DNA of 29,309 nucleotides from STC-113 sp964618565 (lineage in GTDB: Bacteria; Patescibacteriota; Gracilibacteria; BD1-5; UBA2023), in NCBI GenBank assembly GCA_964618565.1, contig CAZUBA010000026.1:1-29309 (forward strand), in the 5' to 3' direction. The first letter of the stretch is position 1, and every line of letters begins with the position of its first letter. Shown in pieces: positions 22,886-29,309 of the stretch. The position numbers and the translations under genes were made by a program. Below the pieces are notes generated by a model. The model had not been told where the DNA came from, did not search any database, and saw nothing but the letters and a program-made list of their open reading frames with translations.

Positions 22886-24133
22886 ATGAATACAAATAAT
22901 TTAAATGACATACTTGCTTTAATGGAAAAAAGCGTAGAAGAACTTGCAACAGATGCGGGCATGACTGTCGAAGAAGCTCATGTTGAGGTTGTGAGGGTTG
23001 AGAAAAAACTGCAGGTTTCTGATGTTATTTCTACTAATCCGAAATTATTTGCCGATCAGAAATTCGCTGAGCTTATCAGTGAGATCAGAACTTATTGATG
23101 GACTCCTGAAGTGAAAGATATGATTTCTGAGATTGAAAAAACTTGAAATATAAATCTAGCAACAATCAGTTGATGAGTAACGCTTCTTATGTTCGCAGGC
23201 CATAATTGATTTGTTGAACTTGTTAAGAAATTATTATCTTATTGAGCAGATAAGGATTTACCAAATAAAAAATGACTGAAGGCTCAAGATTATGTTGCTA
23301 AGCTCTTAAAAACCCTCAAATTCAAGAAAAACCAGGATAATTTTAAGGAAAGACTACTTAAGATTCACACACTTCTCGGTGCTGATGATAAAAAAACCCC
23401 ATCTTTAGAAAAAGATTCGTGATCTTCTCCATTTTTGTCAAATACCGATGCTGTTGATTTAGCGGGAATAAAAGAACTTTTCAGCTATCTGGAAGCCAAT
23501 TCTATGGTGGAGTGGAAAAACCTGATAGGACTCAAGATGGATCCGGATGCTAAAATGTTTGCAGAGCATGAAAATTATCCGTTATATACTTTGCTGATGG
23601 CTGCGGTCTGTAAGTGAGATTTGACATTGATCAGAATGCTCATTCTTTTATGATCTAACCCGAATCTGAAAAATCCAAAAGGGAAAACATCATTCCAATT
23701 GGCAAAACTTCTTCAAGAGGCCGATAAGATTTTATCAGAGAATGTTTATGAATTACTTAAGAAAAGTCCTCTCTATTCACCAAAAAAAGATCTTGAAAAA
23801 ATTTTAGATTATCTTGATTCAAAAACGATGTCAGGATGGGTTGATGTGATAAGATGAAATGATTATGATATTGAAATTCCAGATTCAGACTGAAGGCGAT
23901 TGCTTTTTATGGCAATCGAAGTTCAGGATTTGAAACTGTTACAAATGGTGCTGGATTATTGAGTTGAAGTGAATCATGTTATGTTCAAATGAAAAACACC
24001 TTATCTTTTTGCAAAAAAACTGCAAAAGGATTATCATGGAACAGAAGAATGATATTGAATTATCGCAGAAATGATAAAAGCAACACCTTGATTCAATTGA
24101 AATTGGAATCTTGAAGTCTACACTTGAAATTAA
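22886..24133 (+). CDS. Adaptor-domain ankyrin protein, last paralog (415 aa)
   Basis: The N-terminal domain is a diverged second-subtype copy (LNDILALMEKSVEELATDAG, then M-T-V-E-E-A-H). Single or paired ankyrin units lie at about 82-130 (T-L-L-M-F-A-G-H-N-G, then Y-G-A-D-K-D), 231-269 (T-L-L-M-A-A, then L-G-S-N-P-N) and 336-373, separated by Lys-rich helical spacers. It is the last of the 11 paralogs and is followed after 8 bases by the vWA gene. The upstream sequence TTTTTAATTTTAC contains no Shine-Dalgarno motif. Confidence 0.86.
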
Positions 24134-24141
24134 ATTTGTAA

Positions 24142-26676
24142 ATGAACACACTAAAGCCTGACGACATAATTGATAAACTGAACATTCCGAAGTTAATTGC
24201 TTGGTGCGATTATTATTCTCTTGGAAGTCCTATTAGTATTACTATTGATACGAATTTTGACTGACCTGCTGCTATTGATTTAAGTGATATCAAAAGACCC
24301 AGAATGATATTGAATCCTGTCGTTATGAAGGTTAAATTGTGATATACCGATACCCAGATGTTTGTGGATCTTTTCCATGAGATAGAGCATTATTTTGAGG
24401 AATGGGAGTTAAAGGCAACAGAGAGTTGAAGGACGATTTGGAAAAAAAGAAATAAGAGATTAGATGATGCATGAATCAGATGAAAAACAATGCATAAAAC
24501 TGAGAATATATTGCGTGATTGCTTTGTTGATGACCAGGTGATATTGCCTTCAAAAGCACCAGTCCTGAAAAATGATCTGGAAAAAATGTTTAAGAATTCA
24601 TTATATAAATGAACGGATTATGAGAAAGAGCCCTTGCATGTCCAGCTTATGAATGCAATTTGAAGAGAATACAGATTGCCTTGAGAAAGATGCAAGCTTG
24701 ATCCAAAAGTCAGGGTTATCCTAGAGCGGCTTAAGCGTAATTGAAGCTTAAAAGATGCTACCACTTGAAGTCTGTGAAAAAGGCTTGAAAATATTTGGGA
24801 GAATATCGAACCGCAAGTAATGAGGCTTTTTGAAGAAGACTTGAAAAATCATCACGAACAAAAAGATAAACCTTGAGAATGAATGCCCCAGGCCTGAAGT
24901 TTATGACAGCCAAAGCCTGGAGAAGGACAAGGCTCCAATGAACCTCAGCAATGAGATAATCAAAATAAATGAAATGAAGATTGAGATAAGCCAAAAGCCC
25001 CAGATTGAAACCCCCAAAACCCAAATCCGGGAAATGACGGCAAAAACTGAGAACCCTCAGAATGACAGAAACCATGAGAAACACAGCCTCAATGATCACC
25101 ATCTTGAAATCCTCAGTGATCAAATGATTTGGATCCATGAAAAGACAGCAAAAACTGAGAACCCTCAAAATGACAGAAACCATGAGAAACACCTCAATGA
25201 TCACCACAATCAGACAATACTAGCTCAACTTCAAGCTCCTGAGCACAGAGTCCGTCAATTCCTGATTCAAAAAACGCACCTGAGAAAAAGACTAAAAAAC
25301 CATTGCAGTCAACTAAATTAGAAAGTCTGATTGATAAGATGAGAAAGAAGCTTGAAGAAATAAGGAAATGAAAGCCGATAAAAAAAGAAGACGGAAAACC
25401 AGAAGATGAATCACCTCCAAATGGGGATGTTAAAGATGATAAAGGCAGGAATAATAATTGAACAGAGTGAGAGAAAGGTGACGATAAATGAGAAAATAAA
25501 CCTTGAACAGCTTGAGATGGCGAATCAACTGATGAATTGACCGGTCAGAATCCTTTTGACAGTTATTATAAGGATAGAAGCGAATTATCTAAGCTTCTTG
25601 AAAATGTTTTATGAAAAGAAAATATTGAAAAACTAGAGCATGCTGTATCTCAAAACAAATGAAAGAAAGTAATATCAAAGACTCGTGAAGAGCTTGAGCT
25701 TGATAAACGTGTTAAGAATATGTGAATTGATCCAAGGGATGAGGTTAAATTCAAAGAACATCTTAAAAATCTAGAGAAATATGATAGTTTCTTGAAACAA
25801 TTGGAAACACTTACAAATCCTGTAACTTGAGAATTTGTAATGACGGAGATAGAAGAACTTTTTGAAAAAATAAAATCACATAGGCTTAAGCCAAAATATA
25901 AATCAAGAGGACCTGTGGATATGGACAGGGGAGCTAGGCTGGATTGAGCAAGTTTAGCAGATTGAATTGCTGATTTGGAATCTTGAAATTTGGACCCTTA
26001 TATGTTTGAGGAAGATTATAGAGAGGAAAAAGAAGATATGAGAACATGAAATTTTGATCTTACGCTTGTAACGGATTGAAGCCAGAGCATGAGTCTGAAT
26101 GGAAAGAATCCTCAGCAAAAAATTGCTTGTTTATTGATTTTTGAAGCTCTAAAGCGCCTTCATGATAAACTTGCGGATGCTGTTTATGAAATGAAATCAC
26201 CAATTGAATTCTCAACATCATGAATAATGTTCAAATGATGAAAATCAATTGTTGACTTAAAGAAGAAATCATCTGATTTTACTGATAAAGATAGGATTGA
26301 TTGCTTCAATAAATTGGATTACTGCAACTGATGAGATACAAACGATTATGATGCTATAGATAGGCTGATAACCGAAATGTCGATGAAAGACGACGAATAT
26401 ATAAAAGATATCAAATCCTGAAAGATCAAGAATATAGTTGTCGTTTTAACTGACTGAGATTCTACAAATGCTGCCTTGCTTAAGAAAAAACTTGAAACAT
26501 TAAGGAGTTACGGAGTTATCGTTTATGCTATATGAATAACAAATGACTGACAAGCTGTTGTTGAAAATTATTTTTCAAAAGACATATCCCAAGGATATTG
26601 AATAGTGTGTGACGATGTTGAAATGCTAAGCATATCTTTGGAAAAGATATTATTTGAACACTTAGAAAAGCTATAA
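24142..26676 (+). CDS. Zincin-like HExxH domain fused to a C-terminal vWA domain (844 aa)
   Basis: The N-terminal part contains F-H-E-I-E-H with H79-E80-x-x-H83, the zinc-protease signature, followed about 40 residues later by H-K-T-E-N-I-L-R-D as a candidate further ligand region. This resembles the putative metallopeptidase domain of DUF2201-type vWA proteins. Residues about 245-460 are a long Gly/Pro/Asn/Lys-rich linker, much of it encoded with TGA, containing an imperfect repeat. The C-terminal vWA domain has a full MIDAS: D645-G-S647-Q-S649, T733 in G-D-T-N-D, and D771 in L-T-D-G-D-S. vWA proteins are the standard partners of MoxR ATPases such as the one encoded at 5744. The first residues (K-P-D-D-I-I-D-K-L) resemble helix 1 of the paralog N-domain. 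Protease activity is inferred only. Confidence 0.88.
25036..25206 (+). repeat. Imperfect tandem repeat in the Gly/Pro-rich linker
   Basis: Two near-identical copies of about 65 bases (25036-25101 and 25144-25206) encode K-N-G-E-P-S-(E/K)-G-Q-K-P-G-E-T followed by P-Q-G-S-P. They lie between the zincin-like and vWA domains and probably set linker length by slippage or recombination. Confidence 0.8.
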
Positions 26677-26714
26677 TTAATTATTGACATTTAATAAAAA
26701 TGGTCAATAATTAA
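26677..26714. promoter_or_regulatory. 12-base perfect inverted repeat containing a -35 box
   Basis: TTAATTATTGAC (26677-26688) and GTCAATAATTAA (26703-26714) are perfect inverted arms with a 14-base centre, starting right after the vWA stop. TTGACA (26684-26689) lies in the left arm with AATAAT at 26707-26712 as a weak -10. It could be an operator-controlled promoter for the next gene. No T-run follows, so a classical terminator is less likely. Confidence 0.4.
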
Positions 26715-26736
26715 ATTATTCTTAATTTATTCAAAT

Positions 26737-26994
26737 ATGGAAAAAATTAACGATGACTCACATTCAGATTCAGTATCCTCACTCATGACTTTGGATGATT
26801 TGGATACTTTATGAGATGATGTCTGAACTCGTATAAGAGAAATTTTGGAAAATTGATGATCAGGATGAGAATCGATAGCATCGGTTCAAGAAAAAATACG
26901 CGCTATATTATCTGAAATCGGACTCTGATTATCACAGGTTTATATAGATAGGTGACAATTTGCATGAAAGACACTAGATAAAATTTTTAAATAA
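26737..26994 (+). CDS. Small acidic protein of unknown function (85 aa)
   Basis: I do not recognise it. TGA read as Gly is required at several sites, including a G-G-S-G-G-E cluster in the middle. The product has an acidic, Ser/Asp-rich N-terminus, then two probable helices around the Gly cluster and a short basic C-terminus. It follows the vWA gene by 60 bases, with an inverted repeat in between, so it may be a separate transcript or the tail of the operon. It does not carry a convincing copy of the paralog N-domain. Confidence 0.65.
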
Positions 26995-27011
26995 TCCTTT
27001 ACTTATTCATT

Positions 27012-27956
27012 TTGACTAGCTATTATCCTGACATCAAAGATAAATCATTTGCCTGAGAGCCTATATATAGGGGCTTCTGGTGAATCACTATGCCGAAAAA
27101 TCGTCTTTTCATGGATTGAACTTATAAGGATTTGTCTCAAGCTTTTACAAAATTCGAACGCAAAAAATACAAGCTTTTGCCGAATGTGGAGGAGCTTATA
27201 GTCAAAAAAAAGGATATTGTCGAAAAGATAATAACAGGTGAAATCAGCTTTCATTATGTCAATTGAGATTTCTCAATCGAAGAAATTACAAGAGAAAGAG
27301 TTCTTTCTCTGTTCACAGACAAAGAACTTATCGCTCTCTCTAAAGCTAGGAATATCTACTTGGCTGCAGCGCTTAAAAGAAGAGACCTTCGAGAATATCT
27401 TATGAAAATATACACTGGCTCTCTAGTTGAGGGAGACATTCATGATATGAAAACAAAATTCAATAAGGATGATTATGCTAAAATGATAGTTTACTATAAT
27501 CAATTGATGACAAAGAAGTGAAAACCTGAAAAAGTTCTCACAGAAGATGAGGATGTGGTGAATATGAGACTTAAGATAGAGGAATTCCAAGCCATCAAAG
27601 AAAAGAGAAAAGCCTACTTAGGCATCTTCACCATTGCGAAGACGGCTAAATTCCCAACTTTAAAGGCTTTTTACGATGCCCTAGAGGAAATCTGATGTCT
27701 TGAATCATTCATGAAGATTGATTGGAGAGATAGGCCGGTTTTGGAAAAATTCGCAGTAGGGGATAACGAGATGATAAAGAATCCCTATCGGAACATTTGA
27801 CATGAACAATATGTCACGCTTGAGGCTGCTGAGCATAAAGCAAAATTACATACTGATAAAATCAGAAAGAACCCCATAAGGGATACTGAGATTGCAAATA
27901 TCAGAATCAGTTCCAGAATGACCGTTGATTTCTACCCATCATCACCTTATTTTTAG
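27012..27956 (+). CDS. Unknown soluble protein (314 aa from TTG; 288 aa from ATG 27090)
   Basis: I do not recognise this family. The frame closes at TAG 27954-27956 and has few TGA codons compared with the genes before it. I extend to TTG 27012 because the upstream codons read as plausible protein (Y-Y-P-D-I-K-D-K-S-F-A-G-E-P) with no stop until 26988; ATG 27090 is the conservative start. The product is rich in Lys, Glu and aromatic residues and appears helical, with no membrane segment. Its codon use looks less Gly-TGA-rich than the repeat proteins, consistent with an ordinary cellular gene. A promoter-like site for the tRNA-like region begins 8 bases after it. Confidence 0.7.
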
Positions 27957-27963
27957 AATTTAT

Positions 27964-27990
27964 TTGACTAATACGTCTTTTGTATATAAT
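27964..27990 (+). promoter_or_regulatory. Promoter ahead of the tRNA-like repeats
   Basis: TTGACT at 27964-27969 and a perfect TATAAT at 27985-27990 are separated by 15 bases. The same TTGACT-N15 arrangement precedes the initiator tRNA at the window end (29182-29208). Transcription would begin just before the tRNA-like element at 28012. Confidence 0.6.
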
Positions 27991-28011
27991 AACCCTACAT
28001 TTTTTATGTAA

Positions 28012-28067
28012 GCCAATGTAGCTGCTGTGGTGTCGCACAGGACGGATGATTCTTTCCGCTCATTGGA
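28012..28067 (+). pseudogene. Truncated tRNA-like element A
   Basis: The 5' part (28012-28042) resembles the intact tRNA at 28450: acceptor GCCAATG, TA, a rearranged D arm, then ACAGGA. The anticodon and T arms are replaced by a short hairpin (CGGA...TCCG), yet the 3' CATTGG that pairs with the acceptor is retained. The 31 bases 28012-28042 are identical to 28105-28135 in element B. Confidence 0.7.
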
Positions 28068-28104
28068 GAAAGAATAGTTATTTTACAGAAAGCTTACCAT
28101 ATAT

Positions 28105-28190
28105 GCCAATGTAGCTGCTGTGGTGTCGCACAGGATTCATACCCGACTACTCGGGACGGTGGTTCTCCCGCCGCGGCGGGACCACTCATT
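28105..28190 (+). pseudogene. tRNA-like element B with GC-rich hairpins
   Basis: The same altered 5' half as element A is followed by an anticodon-arm-like TTCATAC. Then come CCCGA-CTAC-TCGGG and the perfect palindrome TCCCGCCGCGGCGGGA in the place of the T loop. The end reads CATTTTAGCA instead of CATTGGCACCA, so the acceptor stem cannot close properly. The last 60 bases (28131-28190) match 28556-28615 with one mismatch. Its GC content is far above that of the surroundings. Confidence 0.7.
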
Positions 28191-28212
28191 TTAGCAAATA
28201 ATATTGCGTTTC

Positions 28213-28470
28213 GTGTATAGTGTTTATATATTGAAATCAGATGAGGATAGGTATTATATTTGATCTTCAAGCGATATTGAAAGAAGGATTAAACAGCATA
28301 ACCTTAAAACTCTATCCAAATGGACAAAAAGTTATAATAACTGGATTCTAATTCATAAGGATGATTTTGAAACAAAATTAGACGCATTAGTGCGAGAAAA
28401 ACAAATAAAAAGCTATAAATGATGAAATGCATTTAAAAAACTAATTCATGCCAATGTAGCTCAGTGGTAG
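28213..28470 (+). CDS. Small GIY-YIG domain protein (YhbQ/UPF0213-like, 85 aa)
   Basis: Reading TGA as Gly reveals a complete small GIY-YIG nuclease domain: S-V-Y-I-L-K-S then Y-Y-I-G (the Gly is TGA 28261-28263), D-I-E-R-R at 21-25, K-Q-H-N at 27-30, a W-I-L-I-H strand, and catalytic-type Glu62 in R-E-K-Q-I-K-S-Y-K. It is missed entirely in the standard code. GTG 28213 gives a normal N-terminus; TTG 28204 is an alternative. No stop occurs before the tRNA: the frame runs 21 bases into the tRNA gene and ends at TAG inside its D arm. Such stand-alone domains are of the size of DNA-repair or uncharacterised YhbQ-type proteins; a homing role is possible given the tRNA repeats around it. Confidence 0.78.
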
Positions 28471-28524
28471 AGCACAGGATTCATACCCCTGCGGTCGGTG
28501 GTTCAATTCCACTCATTGGCACCA
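28450..28524 (+). tRNA. tRNA with CAT anticodon (elongator Met, or Ile2 if lysidine-modified)
   Basis: A full cloverleaf can be drawn: acceptor GCCAATG/CATTGGC, D arm GCTC-AGTGGTA-GAGC, anticodon loop TTCATAC, T arm GGTGG-TTCAATT-CCACT, discriminator A and an encoded CCA. The anticodon stem CAGGA/CCCTG has an A-C mismatch at the loop-closing pair. A G1-C72 pair argues against an initiator. The 5' end overlaps the 3' end of the GIY-YIG gene. Confidence 0.88.
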
Positions 28525-28555
28525 TTAAAATATTCAATTTGTGTTCCGTAAGCTT

Positions 28556-28624
28556 CAGGATTCATTCCCGACTACTCGGGACGGTGGTTCTCCCGCCGCG
28601 GCGGGACCACTCATTGGCACCATT
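28556..28624 (+). repeat. Partial tRNA-like element C (3' half)
   Basis: Positions 28556-28615 match 28131-28190 of element B with one mismatch, including both GC-rich hairpins. Unlike B, it keeps the tRNA 3' end CATTGGCACCA. The last part, from CCACTCATT through ACCATTAAAA, also repeats the 3' end and flank of the intact tRNA about 99 bases upstream. It is a 3' fragment, not a working tRNA gene. Confidence 0.75.
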
Positions 28625-28647
28625 AAAAAAATAACGCCATCAGTAAA

Positions 28648-29169
28648 ATGAAAAAACTAATCCTCAAAATTTTTTTTAGTTGATTAGTTTATTTTTTATT
28701 GATGGTTTTTTCCTATATCACAGATATTACTTTTATTTTTGTCTTTCTTTGGTACATCGTTATATTCTATATCCTCTATTCTATCGGGTGTCTTTTATTT
28801 CCGAAAAAATTTAAGGATATTTATCTGATCGATTCTTTTTTTGAACGGCTTATACAAATTTGTTCTAGAATCAGTATTAAGATTATAAAATTGAATATTT
28901 ACTCCAGCCTGTTCATTTTCATTATTCTTGTTTTACTCTCTTATATGATTTCTTCGGGGCAAAAATGACTATATCTTTTTAGATTAATTACTGCTACTTA
29001 TTTCACAATATCAATTCTTGGTTATTATATTGTCTATATGATCAATTTTGAAACATTTGGTAAGAAAGAAAGAATGTCATGATTATATATTACCTTATTC
29101 ATTACTTTTCCATTAATCATATTATCTCCAGCTATTTTTTATTTCTGAATTGCAATGTATGCTGGATAA
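28648..29169 (+). CDS. Membrane protein of unknown function (173 aa)
   Basis: The protein is strongly hydrophobic with about five predicted transmembrane stretches: about 5-28, 30-50, 82-102, 112-133 and 148-168, rich in Ile, Phe and Leu. A positively charged loop (F-P-K-K-F-K-D) lies between the second and third. TGA as Gly occurs at four places, within and beside membrane segments. No conserved polar or catalytic motif stands out. The start at 28648 extends upstream of the standard-code frame through one TGA. It lies between the tRNA-like element C and the initiator tRNA; no functional link is evident. Confidence 0.75.
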
Positions 29170-29181
29170 ACTTATTTAAAT

Positions 29182-29208
29182 TTGACTTATCAGAAATAAA
29201 CATACAAT
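29182..29208 (+). promoter_or_regulatory. Promoter of the initiator tRNA
   Basis: TTGACT at 29182-29187 and TACAAT at 29203-29208 with a 15-base spacer lie 16 bases ahead of the mature tRNA 5' end. The arrangement is the same as at 27964-27990. Confidence 0.55.
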
Positions 29209-29224
29209 ACTCACATATTATTAT

Positions 29225-29299
29225 CGCGGAGTAGAGCAGTGGTAGCTCGCAAGGCTCATAACCTTGAGGTCGTCGGTTCAATTCCGACCTCCGCAACCA
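29225..29299 (+). tRNA. Initiator tRNA-fMet (CAT)
   Basis: The cloverleaf shows the bacterial initiator hallmarks: a C1-A72 mismatch (acceptor CGCGGAG/CTCCGCA) and an A11-U24 pair in the D stem GAGC/GCTC. The anticodon loop is CTCATAA. The anticodon stem is CAAGG/CCTTG, so only two of the usual three consecutive G-C pairs are present. The T arm is GTCGG-TTCAATT-CCGAC and CCA is encoded. Confidence 0.9.
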
Positions 29300-29309
29300 T
29301 GAAATCAAA

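Noticed and set aside
24938..25321. A 127-aa plus-strand frame, and a 149-aa minus-strand frame at 24758-25207.
   Set aside because: Both overlap the linker of the vWA protein in other frames. Their repeats are shadows of the 25036-25206 DNA repeat, and the vWA frame is continuous from 24142 to 26676.
2859..26676. A long stretch of broken genes (pseudogenes) in the standard code.
   Set aside because: All breaks are TGA, the frames continue without shift, and TGA falls on conserved glycines, so the genes are intact under code 25.
26703..26736. A Rho-independent terminator after the vWA gene.
   Set aside because: The hairpin is AT-only apart from one or two G-C pairs and is not followed by a T-run. 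An operator or promoter reading fits better.
28012..28190. Elements A and B as functional tRNA genes.
   Set aside because: A lacks anticodon and T arms, and B has a broken 3' acceptor end and a hairpin in place of the T loop.
27964..28624. An integrated phage or genomic island with att sites at the tRNA.
   Set aside because: The repeated tRNA 3' end lies only about 99 bases away from the original, and no integrase or phage gene is present in the window.

Overview
The window reads only as an organism that uses UGA for glycine (genetic code 25), which points to the candidate phyla Absconditabacteria (SR1) or Gracilibacteria. In the standard code almost every gene is shredded at TGA. Reading TGA as Gly restores long, gap-free frames, and it puts Gly at invariant sites: EF-G motifs, ankyrin G-A-D/N-P loops, the first Gly of a Walker A loop and the Gly of a vWA MIDAS motif. 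All stops I can assign are TAA (most) or TAG (three); none is TGA. The DNA is AT-rich and most starts lack a Shine-Dalgarno sequence.

Layout. (1) 1-2766: a small unknown gene and a convergent fusA (EF-G, minus strand) share a hairpin terminator. (2) 2859-5690: four plus-strand genes: two unknowns, an HD-domain phosphohydrolase and a protein with two copies of a roughly 90-residue module. (3) 5744-26676: a very dense run of 13 plus-strand genes. It opens with a 1314-aa MoxR/dynein-type AAA+ ATPase and closes with an 844-aa protein that joins an N-terminal HExxH zincin-like domain, a Gly/Pro-rich linker and a C-terminal vWA domain with a complete MIDAS. Between them lie 11 paralogous proteins that all start with the same roughly 35-residue helical domain and then diverge. 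Three carry an aromatic/Gly-rich, probably beta-stranded repeat that also forms the C-terminus of the AAA+ protein, one carries both ankyrins and that module, and seven carry ankyrin repeats. (4) 26737-27956: two unknown genes. (5) 27964-28624: tRNA-derived repeats, a small GIY-YIG gene whose 3' end runs into an intact tRNA(CAU), and a further partial tRNA-like copy. (6) 28648-29299: a membrane protein and an initiator tRNA.

Proposed working of the system. MoxR-type ATPases usually act with vWA partners to remodel or mature target proteins. Here the pair brackets a recently expanded family of modular proteins. The shared N-terminal domain looks like a common docking tag, while the ankyrin and beta-repeat parts look like variable recognition surfaces. 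The AAA+ protein itself contains ankyrins and the beta repeat, so it is physically tied to the family. The arrangement is reminiscent of vWA-MoxR ternary conflict systems and of effector-associated adaptor domains, but it could equally be a host or prey interaction apparatus. Function is inference; the architecture is visible in the sequence.
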